NCBI RefSeq assembly: GCF_001613935.1
Contig: NZ_LQCI01000052.1
Span: 209,651 to 273,650 of the forward strand
Direction: 5' to 3'
DNA from: Amycolatopsis regifaucium
GTDB taxonomy: Bacteria; Actinomycetota; Actinomycetes; Mycobacteriales; Pseudonocardiaceae
Length of the DNA: 64,000 nt
Part shown: positions 33,140-42,312 of the stretch, piece by piece
Numbering within the stretch: position 1 is the first letter of the stretch
How the letters are laid out: the number at the start of each line of letters is the position of its first letter
Translations under genes and position numbers: made by a program
The notes under the pieces: generated by a model
The model's input: only the letters and a program-made list of their open reading frames with translations
What the model was told of the DNA's origin: nothing
The model's database searches: none

Positions 33140-33162
33140 TATAATGGTAATGATTGTCATTA
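33140..33162. promoter_or_regulatory. Zur-like box with -10 element, divergent zinc promoter
   Basis: TAATGA-TTG-TCATTA (33148-33162) is a perfect inverted repeat within GGTAATGATTGTCATTATCC, close to actinobacterial Zur boxes. TATAAT (33140-33145) is a good plus-strand -10 for aztA that would start transcription within the box. It lies between the divergent halves of the zinc system, so zinc-loaded Zur could shut both off. Confidence 0.75.
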
Positions 33163-33177
33163 TCCGAATGAGGTGGG

Positions 33178-33888
33178 ATGAACTCGGACACAACCGCCCT
33201 CACACTCGACGGCGTACATGCGCACTACGGCCACCGGGAAGTGCTGTGCGGCGTCACCGCCGAGGTGCCGCACGGGCGCCTCACCGCGGTCGTCGGCGCG
33301 AACGGAGCAGGCAAGTCGTCGCTGCTCAACGTCGTCGCGGGGGTTCTGCCACCGACCGCCGGTTCCTGCACCCGCCGGGATCCCCGCCGCGTCGCTTACG
33401 TGACCCAGCAGAGCGAGGTGTCCTCATCGCTCCCGGTCACCGTGCGCGCCACCGTCACCATGGGTCGCTGGGCGCACCGCGGCCCGTGGCGCCGACTGTC
33501 CGCGATGGACCGTGAAGTCGTCGAGGAATGCATGGCACGTCTCGACATCACCTCGATCGCGCACCGGATGCTGGGCACTCTGTCCGGTGGCCAACGTCAG
33601 CGGGCGCTGGTGGCGCAAGGGCTGGCGCAGCAAGCCGGACTGCTGCTGCTCGACGAACCCTCGGCCGGTCTGGATCTGCACGCCCGGGCCATGATCGACG
33701 AGGCACTGCGGACCGCGCTCGCCGAAGGGACGACGATCCTGCGCGTCACCCACGATCTCGCGGTCGCACGCCGAGCGGATCACTGTTTGCTGCTGCGGGA
33801 CGGTCACCTCGTCGCCGCGGGTCCGCCGAGTTCGGTATTGACCTCCGGCCAGGTGGCGGAAGCCTGGGGAATCCCGTTGACCGACTGA
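33178..33888 (+). CDS. aztA: Zinc ABC transporter ATPase (AztA-like)
   Basis: A 236-residue ABC ATPase with Walker A GANGAGKSS, Q-loop YVTQQSEV, signature LSGGQRQR, Walker B LLLLDEPSAGLD and H-loop VTHD. It is the energising subunit for the divergent permease and zinc-binding protein. The ATG has a closely placed GAGGTGG. Zinc import is inferred from the neighbours and the Zur-like box. Confidence 0.92.
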   Translation: MNSDTTALTLDGVHAHYGHREVLCGVTAEVPHGRLTAVVGANGAGKSSLLNVVAGVLPPTAGSCTRRDPRRVAYVTQQSEVSSSLPVTVRATVTMGRWAHRGPWRRLSAMDREVVEECMARLDITSIAHRMLGTLSGGQRQRALVAQGLAQQAGLLLLDEPSAGLDLHARAMIDEALRTALAEGTTILRVTHDLAVARRADHCLLLRDGHLVAAGPPSSVLTSGQVAEAWGIPLTD

Positions 33889-33900
33889 GATGCGCCCGCA

Positions 33901-33957
33901 GGTCCGTGAAGGCCTCCTTCCCTACGGTGAGGGTAGGGAAGGAGGCCTTCACGGACC
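33901..33957. terminator. Bidirectional terminator hairpin
   Basis: Perfect 25-nt arms (beginning GGTCCGTGAAGGCCTCCTTC) enclose a 7-nt loop. It separates convergent aztA and copA. The core TGAAGGCCTCCTT is a variant of the hairpins at 26954 and 28906. Confidence 0.88.
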
Positions 33958-33963
33958 GCTTGC

Positions 33964-36219
<2,256 letters not shown>

Positions 36220-36248
36220 CGTGCTCACTCCTTTTCCGACTCTCGCGG

Positions 36249-37178
36249 TCAGCCGTGTCCGCCGTGGCCGTCGTCGGCCACCGGCGCGGCGGTACCCGTG
36301 GCGACGGTGAACTCCGCGGTGCGGACCTTCCCCTGGTGCTGGAAATCCAGGAACAGCCGATAGGTGCCGTCGGACGGGACTTCCGCGAAGAAGGTGATGG
36401 CGGGTCCGGGTGCGGTACGGCCGTCACCGGGCTCACCGTCGGGGTGCACGTGCAGGTAGGCGAGGTCGCCGCCGCGCAGGGCCACCAAGTGTCCGTAGGC
36501 TCCGAGGTAGGGCTGCAAGTCGGTCACGTCCTGGCCGTCCTTGGTCACCATCAAGGTCACCTTCGAAGACCGGCCCGGCGTCAGGTCACCGTCGAGGCGG
36601 ACCCGGTAGCCATCGACGTTCGCGACACGCGACGGCTGGTACTCGACCGGCTTGAAGTCCCCGGCCGCGGCGACGTCGACCCCCAGCGTGGTCGCTGTAC
36701 CGCCTGACGGTTTGAAGTCGGCGAAGACGCGGTAGGAACCCGCCTCCGGCAACGCGAGCGGCACCGTCCACGTGCCGTCCGCCCCCAGTTCGGGATGCAC
36801 GTGCCGGAAGCCGGCGGTGTCGCGGCGGACGACGATGAGATGCATCCGCTTCTCGTGTTCGACATCGTAGGCGGTGATCGGCGCCCCGTCGGAACCGAGA
36901 ATCCGGAAGGAGAAAGGCCGGGTCGTCCCCGGCGTGAGCGTCGTGGTGGTGGGCGTGAGGGTGTAGCCGCCCCTGGACGACGCGAGCCCGCCGGGCTCGT
37001 CGGTCCGCGCTGCCTCCGCGACAGTGCCGCTGTGAGCGTCCCCGTGCCCGGCGTCCTCGCCGCCGGGCAGGCCGGCGGCGCCGGCGAAGGGACCGACAGC
37101 GCTACCGGCGGCCCAGGCGCCACCGGCGACCAGGGCAAGCGCCACACCGTAGGCGGAGAGCTTCGCTGCTGTGTTCAT
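36249..37178 (-). CDS. Exported His-rich copper-associated protein
   Basis: A 309-residue protein with an N-terminal membrane/signal segment (about 8-33). A His/Gly-rich stretch follows (GHGDAHSG), then two beta-sandwich-like units that each end in HxHPE or HVHPD segments, and a His-rich tail (DDGHGGHG). The ATG at 37178 has AAGGA upstream. It lies between copZ and copA in the CsoR operon, so it probably binds copper at the outer face of the membrane. I do not recognise a named family beyond heavy-metal-binding secreted proteins found beside copA in actinobacteria. Confidence 0.8.
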   Translation of the reverse strand: MNTAAKLSAYGVALALVAGGAWAAGSAVGPFAGAAGLPGGEDAGHGDAHSGTVAEAARTDEPGGLASSRGGYTLTPTTTTLTPGTTRPFSFRILGSDGAPITAYDVEHEKRMHLIVVRRDTAGFRHVHPELGADGTWTVPLALPEAGSYRVFADFKPSGGTATTLGVDVAAAGDFKPVEYQPSRVANVDGYRVRLDGDLTPGRSSKVTLMVTKDGQDVTDLQPYLGAYGHLVALRGGDLAYLHVHPDGEPGDGRTAPGPAITFFAEVPSDGTYRLFLDFQHQGKVRTAEFTVATGTAAPVADDGHGGHG

Positions 37179-37232
37179 CGTGAAGTCCTTAGTACGGGCC
37201 ATGGGCCCGTGGTCATGGAGCCGCCGCGCGAA

Positions 37233-37439
37233 TCAGGCGGTCAGCTCGTATCCGGCTTCTTCGACGGCCGCGCGCACGTCGGCGACCTCGGGTTCCCGGG
37301 AGCTGATGACGGTCACCGCGCCGGTCGGCAGGTCGACACGGACGTCCGTGACGCCGCTGATCTTCCCGACCTCTTCGGTGACCGAGCTGACGCAGTGGCC
37401 GCAGGTCATGCCGGTGACGGTGTAGGTGGTCTCGCGCAT
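37233..37439 (-). CDS. copZ: CopZ-like copper chaperone (HMA domain)
   Basis: A 68-residue single heavy-metal-associated domain with beta-alpha-beta-beta-alpha-beta pattern. The Cu(I) site GMTCGHC is in the first loop. It carries copper to CopA. It lies 29 nt after csoR in the same operon. Confidence 0.94.
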   Translation of the reverse strand: MRETTYTVTGMTCGHCVSSVTEEVGKISGVTDVRVDLPTGAVTVISSREPEVADVRAAVEEAGYELTA

Positions 37440-37468
37440 GGTGTTCTCCTCCGTTTTCTTCGGGTGAC

Positions 37469-37750
37469 TCAGGAACGGACGAGGCGGGCGATGACGTCGC
37501 TCGCCTCCTTGATCTTCTCGTCGGCTTTGGCGCCGCCCTTGGCGATGGCGTCGGACACGCAGTGCTTGAGGTGTTCGTCCATCAGCCCCAGCGAAACCGA
37601 TTGCAGCGCCTTGGTCGCGGCGGAGACCTGGGTGAGGATGTCGATGCAGTACTCGTCCTCGTCGACCATCCGCTGCAGGCCCCGGATCTGTCCTTCGATC
37701 CGTCGCAGCCTGGTCAGGTATTCGTCATTGCCTTGCGCGTATCCGTGCAT
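37469..37750 (-). CDS. csoR: Copper-sensing repressor CsoR
   Basis: A 93-residue four-helix DUF156 repressor. The Cu(I) triad is complete: Cys35, His60 and Cys64, at the spacing of mycobacterial CsoR. AGGAGG precedes the ATG at 37750. Upstream is a TACCC-N5-GGGTA operator. Cu(I) binding should release it and turn on csoR-copZ-(His-rich protein)-copA. A near twin lies divergently at 37900. Confidence 0.93.
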   Translation of the reverse strand: MHGYAQGNDEYLTRLRRIEGQIRGLQRMVDEDEYCIDILTQVSAATKALQSVSLGLMDEHLKHCVSDAIAKGGAKADEKIKEASDVIARLVRS

Positions 37751-37777
37751 GTCCGACCTCCTGACACCGACCCTACA

Positions 37778-37792
37778 TACCCTAGGGGGGTA
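37778..37792. promoter_or_regulatory. CsoR operator
   Basis: TACCC-TAGGG-GGGTA lies 28 nt upstream of csoR, with the G/C tracts and flanking TA typical of CsoR sites. Confidence 0.8.
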
Positions 37793-37800
37793 GGGCAAGC

Positions 37801-37823
37801 GGCATACCCCGGTGACGTATGCC
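37801..37823. promoter_or_regulatory. Second inverted repeat between the csoR genes
   Basis: GGCATAC-N9-GTATGCC is a perfect 7-bp-arm repeat. It lies on the side of the divergent csoR paralogue and includes TACCCC, so it may be that paralogue's own operator. Confidence 0.5.
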
Positions 37824-37899
37824 ACGACACCGCCACCGACGCGCTCCACGCACCGAACGGGCATGCTGGGACGAGACAGGGCGAACCGGAGGGACGGAC

Positions 37900-38181
37900 G
37901 TGACCGGTCACGGCGACAGCAAGACGAACCACCTCAAGCGCTTGCGCCGCATCGAGGGGCAGCTCCGCGGACTTCAGAAGATGGTCGAGGAGGACGAATA
38001 CTGCATCGACATCCTCACGCAGGTCTCCGCGGCGACCCGGGCGCTGCAGTCGTTCTCGTTGGAATTGCTGAAGCAGCACATGGCGGGCTGCGTCGTCGAG
38101 GCGGCGGCGAAAGGGGGTCCGGAGGCGGACCGAAAGATCCGCGAGGCCTCGGAAGCGATCGCACGTCTCGTCCGCTCCTAG
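37900..38181 (+). CDS. Second CsoR/RcnR family repressor
   Basis: A 93-residue paralogue of csoR with the same helical pattern and the same Cys35-His60-Cys64 triad, so it may also sense Cu(I). GGAGGG lies 6 nt before the GTG. It is divergent from csoR across a 149-nt gap holding two candidate operators. The N-terminal residues differ (TGHGDSKTNH). It could sense another thiophilic signal or tune the same operon. Confidence 0.9.
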   Translation: MTGHGDSKTNHLKRLRRIEGQLRGLQKMVEEDEYCIDILTQVSAATRALQSFSLELLKQHMAGCVVEAAAKGGPEADRKIREASEAIARLVRS

Positions 38182-38192
38182 CCACTCCCCCG

Positions 38193-38231
38193 GCCACTTC
38201 CCGCATTCAGAGGACTAAACGCGGAAGTGGC
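38193..38231. terminator. Bidirectional terminator hairpin
   Basis: GCCACTTCC (38193-38201) pairs with GGAAGTGGC (38223-38231). The inner part reads GCATTCAGAGGACTAAACGC, a TTTAGTC-type palindrome on the minus strand. It separates convergent genes. Confidence 0.8.
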
Positions 38232-38780
38232 TCATCGCGTTGACCACTCCGCGGAGGAGACGACCTCGAATCCCCGGCTGGGGAAGACGGCGTCCATGAA
38301 GAAGTCGTGCATCGCCGGATCGCCGTCGGCGCAACCATCGCGGAGCACGGTCACGTGGTAGCCGCGGTCCGCCGCGTCGTAACACGTCGCGGCCACCATC
38401 GCGCTCGTCGCGACCCCGGCGATCGCGACGGTGTCGACACCGCCCGCCCGGAGCACCAGGTCGAGATCCGTACCAGCGAAAGCGCTGGCACGGCGTTTCA
38501 GTACGACGACGTCCTCGTCGGCGACCGGCAAAGTGAGTTCGGTGCCCGCCGAGCCTTCATGGAAGGTGTCCCCGGCTTCGAAGAACGATCTGACCAGCGC
38601 GTTGCCCGGTGGCAGGTCCGCACCGTTGCCTCGCATCGCGAAGTGCACGAACACGACCCGGACACCGGCGGCGCGGGCACGCGGAAGCAGTTCGGCGACC
38701 TGCGGCAAAACCTTTCCGGCGAACGGATACTTGTCCGTGATACCTCGCTGGAGGTCACCGATGATCAGCGCGACGGTCAA
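38232..38780 (-). CDS. Isochorismatase-fold protein lacking the catalytic Cys
   Basis: A 182-residue isochorismatase-like hydrolase. The aspartate (GDLQRG, Asp10) and lysine (VLKRRASAF, Lys97) of the triad are present. The canonical T-x-x-C-V nucleophile reads T-S-A-M-V with Met129. A nearby Cys134 lies one helical turn later. It could be a true isochorismatase-type enzyme that does not need Cys, or an altered enzyme. The start is inferred as TTG 38780 because GAGGAG lies 6 nt upstream. An ATG-based start would add an unsupported basic stretch. No phenazine or siderophore genes lie nearby. Confidence 0.8.
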   Translation of the reverse strand: MTVALIIGDLQRGITDKYPFAGKVLPQVAELLPRARAAGVRVVFVHFAMRGNGADLPPGNALVRSFFEAGDTFHEGSAGTELTLPVADEDVVVLKRRASAFAGTDLDLVLRAGGVDTVAIAGVATSAMVAATCYDAADRGYHVTVLRDGCADGDPAMHDFFMDAVFPSRGFEVVSSAEWSTR

Positions 38781-38811
38781 GACGGGCTCCTCTCCAGCAG
38801 ACGGCTGTGTG

Positions 38812-39243
38812 TCAGACGACGAAGACGCAGAACGGGTGTCCCGCCGGATCCGCGTACACGCGCAGCGGTTCGTCGGGGTCGTCGCTGCGGTCGAGCAAGA
38901 GCCGGCCACCGAGTTCGAGGACGCGTGCGTGCTGCGCGTCGAGCTCCTCGACCGAGTCCACGGTCAGGTCGAGGTGCAACTGCTGGGGCACCGGGGCGGG
39001 ATCCGGCCAGCTCGCTTCGGGCAGCCGATCGACCCGCTGGAAGGCGATTTGCACGCCGCCTGCCGGGTTTCTCAGTACCAGCCAGTCTTCGCCGCGCTCG
39101 TCTCCGGCTCCCGCCGACGGCGGTTCGTCGCCAGGACGGTAGTTCCACACCAGCAGCCGCCGGTAGAACTCGGCGAGCACACGGGCGTCGGTGCAGTCCA
39201 GCACCACCTGACAGAACGTCGGACCCTTGTTCGGCTCGACCAC
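38812..39243 (-). CDS. VOC (glyoxalase/bleomycin-resistance fold) protein
   Basis: A 143-residue vicinal-oxygen-chelate protein with two beta-alpha-beta-beta-beta units. It opens FCQVVLDCTDARVLAEFY and the second unit has QLHLDLTVDSVEEL, ending DPAGHPFCVFV. The likely metal ligands (His in LHLD, terminal residues) are partly present. The GTG start at 39243 is the first in frame. It may be a dioxygenase-like or resistance protein; the function is unknown. Confidence 0.85.
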   Translation of the reverse strand: MVEPNKGPTFCQVVLDCTDARVLAEFYRRLLVWNYRPGDEPPSAGAGDERGEDWLVLRNPAGGVQIAFQRVDRLPEASWPDPAPVPQQLHLDLTVDSVEELDAQHARVLELGGRLLLDRSDDPDEPLRVYADPAGHPFCVFVV

Positions 39244-39293
39244 GCAGCCACCTCCGGCTCTTCCACCCCATCCCTCAGTACCTGCAGTGAACC

Positions 39294-39854
39294 TCAGCTC
39301 ACCGCCGCGCGCTGATCGAGAACGGCGAGAACCTGTTCACACCAACGAATGTTTCCCTGCTCGAACGAGATCCCGCGCGCGAGCGTCAAATAGGGGCCGA
39401 CCCGGGGCGCGGTAGCGAGAAAGTCCGGCTCGGTGGCGTCACCGAGCAGCCGCTCCCGGAGGCGTTCGAACCGGTTGAGTTTCGTTTCGGCCGTGGCCAT
39501 CCGGTCCACCACGGCGCGCCGGATCGCCTCGTCGTCGCCCGCTTCGACAGCCTGGATCTGCACGAGCAGTTCGTCACGGATCGCGGTGGGCTTCGGTGCT
39601 CGCGTGGTGAAGTCGGCGAGTTCGGCCGCGCCGGCGTCGGTCAAGGAGAAGAGCCGCTTGTTCGGACGGCGCCCCTGTTCGACGACCCGTGCCGCCACCA
39701 GGCCCTGCGACTCCATCTTGTCCAGCTCCCGGTAGAGCTGCTGCGGCGTCGCGGTCCAGAAGTTGGCGACCGACGCCTTGAAACTCTTCGCCAGGTCGTA
39801 GCCGGAGGATTCACCCTCCAGCAGCATCGCCAGGATCGCGTTCCGCAGCGCCAT
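39294..39854 (-). CDS. PadR family transcriptional regulator
   Basis: A 186-residue PadR protein. The N-terminal winged helix opens MALRNAILAMLLEGESSGYDLAKSF, with a wing containing GRRPNKRLFSLTDAG. The C-terminal helical Vir/AphA-type dimer domain follows. The ATG at 39854 is the family-typical start. It is divergent from the SnoaL-like gene, and a TCAAC-AA-GTTGA repeat lies in the shared gap. Confidence 0.92.
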   Translation of the reverse strand: MALRNAILAMLLEGESSGYDLAKSFKASVANFWTATPQQLYRELDKMESQGLVAARVVEQGRRPNKRLFSLTDAGAAELADFTTRAPKPTAIRDELLVQIQAVEAGDDEAIRRAVVDRMATAETKLNRFERLRERLLGDATEPDFLATAPRVGPYLTLARGISFEQGNIRWCEQVLAVLDQRAAVS

Positions 39855-39949
39855 GGGCTGATCGTAGTCAGCTCGTAGATTAGTCGCAAAGTTGATTACC
39901 CACTTGATGGACACTGGACCGGCGAGCATCTACGCTCGGCCTCCTCTAC

Positions 39950-39961
39950 TCAACAAGTTGA
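39950..39961. promoter_or_regulatory. Candidate PadR operator
   Basis: TCAAC-AA-GTTGA lies 16 nt before the SnoaL-like start and 96 nt from padR. The related word AAGTTGAT occurs nearer padR (near 39890), so the regulator may bind both. Confidence 0.5.
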
Positions 39962-39977
39962 CTAAGAGGAGCTCGCC

Positions 39978-40361
39978 ATGCCCACGTTCCGTCAGGCCGT
40001 CGAAGCGAAAGACGCTGCCGCGATCGAAGCGATGCTCGCCGACGACGTGGTCTTCACCAGCCCTGTGGCGTTCAAGCCGTATCAGGGCAAGGCGATCACC
40101 GCGGCCATCCTGCGCGGTGTCCTGCGCGTGTTCGAAGATTTCCGCTATGTCCGCGAGATCCAGGACGGCACGCACCACGTCTACGAGTTCGAAGCGATGG
40201 TCGACGGGTTGCGGATCAACGGCTGCGACCTCCTGACCTTCGACTCCGAGGGCAGGATCGCCGACTTCAAGGTGATGGTCCGGCCGCTGCGTGCGGCGGA
40301 AGCGCTCGCGGCGCGCATGGGCGCCCAGTTCGAAGCCATCAAGGCCGACGCGCTGGGCTGA
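39978..40361 (+). CDS. SnoaL-like/NTF2-fold protein
   Basis: A 127-residue cone-shaped alpha+beta barrel. Helix VEAKDAAAIEAML is followed by LADDVVFTSPV and sheet strands with HHVYEFEAMV. This pattern is common in SnoaL-like polyketide cyclases and limonene-epoxide-hydrolase-like proteins. AAGAGGAG precedes the ATG. It is probably controlled by the divergent PadR. The substrate is unknown. Confidence 0.85.
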   Translation: MPTFRQAVEAKDAAAIEAMLADDVVFTSPVAFKPYQGKAITAAILRGVLRVFEDFRYVREIQDGTHHVYEFEAMVDGLRINGCDLLTFDSEGRIADFKVMVRPLRAAEALAARMGAQFEAIKADALG

Positions 40362-40446
40362 ATCGGGCGGCGGATTGGGCCGATCGGGGCGGAACCGTCA
40401 CTCGTCCTGGTCAGTGTGGCGGGCCCGGGTTTCAGGACGAGCGGGA

Positions 40447-40659
40447 GTGCGCGATCCTCGATCTGTGACGACCGACGACAACATCGACGACGCGCGCTGG
40501 CGTGCCTCCTTCTGGCGCGAGATGGCGACGATCGAGCGAGCCAAGGGCGCGCTCATGGAACGTCACGAGGTCGACAGCCACGCCGCCGCGGCACTGCTGG
40601 CGTTGTGCGCCGAGCAGGACGGCATCGAGATTTCCGAAGCCGCTCAGCGGCTGAGCTGA
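40447..40659 (+). CDS. Stand-alone ANTAR domain protein
   Basis: A 70-residue protein made almost only of an ANTAR domain (three helices, ATIERAKGALMERHEVDSHAAAALL, ending ISEAAQRLS). ANTAR proteins bind paired RNA hairpins and prevent termination. There is no receiver or GAF domain, so the signal must come from a partner or from expression level. GTG 40447 has a weak GAGCGGGA. GTG 40465 is an alternative. Confidence 0.8.
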   Translation: MRDPRSVTTDDNIDDARWRASFWREMATIERAKGALMERHEVDSHAAAALLALCAEQDGIEISEAAQRLS

Positions 40660-40847
40660 GGAAGAGGGCCGTACGCGCAGCCGTCGCGACCGGTGGTGCG
40701 GCTGAGGCTGATGGTGGGCTTCCCGGGAAGGTGCCGCACGAGCATCGTCACCCGGTTTCGCACCTTGATCACAACCTGGGGACCGGCGATGAAGGAATAC
40801 GAGTCCCTCAAGGAGTGAACCACCGTGGGCTGAACCCGAATCGCCAC
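40644..40847 (-). CDS. Doubtful small hypothetical protein
   Basis: 67 residues beginning MAIRVQPTVVHSL, with a GTG that directly follows the AlkD-like stop (TGAGTG), so coupling is possible. Third positions are mostly G or C. However, the start lies in a dispersed 17-nt motif and no family is recognised, so the stretch may simply be untranslated. Confidence 0.25.
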   Translation of the reverse strand: MAIRVQPTVVHSLRDSYSFIAGPQVVIKVRNRVTMLVRHLPGKPTISLSRTTGRDGCAYGPLPQLSR

Positions 40848-40850
40848 TCA
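40834..40850 (-). repeat. 17-nt dispersed motif, copy 2
   Basis: The minus strand reads TGAGTGGCGATTCGGGT, identical to 26867-26883. It contains the stop codon of the AlkD-like gene. Confidence 0.6.
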
Positions 40851-41525
40851 GGACTGGCCGGCGTGCCGTCTGCTCACGATCTCCGTGATCCAGACGGGCG
40901 CGAACGGGGACGTGCAGTTCGGCGGAGTCGGATAGTCCTTGAGGACCTCCAGGCGCTCCCCGATGTCGATCGCCCGGGCACGATACTCGGGGTGGTCGAT
41001 GCCGATCTGCGCCAGGCAGTGGTTCATCGCCCACTGCAGACGGTCCGGGGCTGCCTTCATCTCCGCCTCGATGACGTCGAGCAGACGAGACAGGTCGAGG
41101 CCCTCGGGCTTCTTCGTCACGCGCTCGGTGGTCAGTGCCCAGCCCGCGCTCGCGACCACCGGATCCGGATCGGCGAACCAGGCGGACCGCAGCCCTTCGG
41201 CGTGCGGGTTCTTCTTCACCACATAGTTCACGAGCCAGTCGTGCACCTTCGGGGTCCGCGCCTCCCGCACCATACGGTCCAGATCTTCACGGTCGAACGC
41301 CTTCGGGCGGCAGATCAGGAGCGCGAGCAGTTTCGCCGCGGTGTCGCCGGTCTCCCAGAGCTCGCGGGCGAGCTCCTGCTGGGTCTTCAGCCGTTTGGCG
41401 AACGCGCGCAGCTTGCCGAGGTTCACCCCGTGATCGTCACCGTGTTTCTCGTTGACCTGGCGTGCTCTCTGGTCTTCGAGCGCGGCGAGTTCGGCCATCA
41501 CCTCGGCCATCGTCGTCCCGGACAC
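40848..41525 (-). CDS. AlkD-like DNA alkylation repair protein
   Basis: A 225-residue all-helical HEAT-like-repeat protein. The repeated pairs (KLLALLICRPKAFD, WLVNYVVKKNPH, WALTTERVTK, WAMNHCLAQIG) match DNA glycosylases of the AlkD/AlkC superfamily. These remove N3- and N7-alkylpurines without base flipping. AGGAGG lies 5 nt before the GTG at 41525. Catalytic Trp/Asp positions fit only loosely, so the enzyme activity is probable, not certain. Confidence 0.82.
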   Translation of the reverse strand: MSGTTMAEVMAELAALEDQRARQVNEKHGDDHGVNLGKLRAFAKRLKTQQELARELWETGDTAAKLLALLICRPKAFDREDLDRMVREARTPKVHDWLVNYVVKKNPHAEGLRSAWFADPDPVVASAGWALTTERVTKKPEGLDLSRLLDVIEAEMKAAPDRLQWAMNHCLAQIGIDHPEYRARAIDIGERLEVLKDYPTPPNCTSPFAPVWITEIVSRRHAGQS

Positions 41526-41767
41526 TTCAGCCTCCTGTCACCGCGAGTGGCGTTCAGCCTACGAGGCGCTTCCGTGTGGAGCAGTCGCCGTCCGGATCGG
41601 GCAACCGGGTGACCGGCCCGAAACGCTCATCCAGCGGTGCGGGCAGAGGGGCTGATACGGTTGCCTGGTCGCGGTTCAGACACCAGCCGCCGGGCCCTTT
41701 CTTTTTTTGGGTCCGGTATGTCCCGTACCGGGGCAGCAGCCGGGCCCCGTACCGGCAAGGAGTCAAT

Positions 41768-42169
41768 TTGACCGACTATCGCGCACCGGCCGCCGAGCGG
41801 CCCCGTTCAACCCGGAGATTCGTGTCCCCTCTCGACGTCTCGGTCACCGCGTCCGACACCGATACGGTGGTCACCGTTTCCGGTGAAATCGATCTCGCCG
41901 TCTCCGACGGCCTGCGGCAGACCCTGGAGGAAGAGCTCCGGTTCAGCCCCGCGGCGCTGATCGCTGACCTGTCCAAGGTCACCTTCTGTGACTCGTCCGG
42001 CTTCACCGCCTTCGTCCAGATCCGGGCGAAGGCCGATGAGGCGGGCGTCCCGTTCATCCTGGTCACCCAGGAGCGGGCCTTGCTGCGCCCCATGTCTCTT
42101 CTCGGCCTCGATGCCGTTTTCAACGTGCATCCGACCCTGGAATCGGCCCGGGACGCGCTCACTCGCTGA
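41768..42169 (+). CDS. STAS domain anti-anti-sigma factor
   Basis: A 133-residue SpoIIAA/RsbV-like protein. The phosphorylatable serine lies in VTFCDSSGF, in the canonical DSSG loop, and the N-terminal strand TVVTVSGEIDLA and terminal LLGLDAVFNVHPT fit the family. Unphosphorylated, it would bind an anti-sigma kinase and free a SigF/SigB-type sigma factor. AAGGAG precedes the TTG at 41768, and GTG 41822 is a shorter option. It stands directly before the run of SigF/SigB-like promoters that starts at 42260. No kinase or sigma gene is in the window. Confidence 0.88.
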   Translation: MTDYRAPAAERPRSTRRFVSPLDVSVTASDTDTVVTVSGEIDLAVSDGLRQTLEEELRFSPAALIADLSKVTFCDSSGFTAFVQIRAKADEAGVPFILVTQERALLRPMSLLGLDAVFNVHPTLESARDALTR

Positions 42170-42259
42170 CGCCCGGTTCCCCGAGTGCCTGCTCGCCGGC
42201 GTAGCCGAGCGGCCTCGGGGATGCCACTCGTCGGGCGGCCGACGAACTGTCCACCCGCT

Positions 42260-42285
42260 GCTTGAAGACCTCGTGAAACGGGTAC
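42260..42285 (+). promoter_or_regulatory. SigF/SigB-type promoter of the universal stress gene
   Basis: GCTT-N16-GGGTAC. The -35 varies by one base from GTTT and the -10 is consensus. A leader of about 20 nt follows. Confidence 0.6.
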
Positions 42286-42312
42286 TTCCCGGCGAGTCGG
42301 GAGGTGATGGCG

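Noticed and set aside
33131..33193. AztB start at ATG 33160 or further upstream at 33193
   Set aside because: These starts lie inside the Zur-like box or beyond the divergent aztA start. GTG 33130 gives the family-typical N-terminus.
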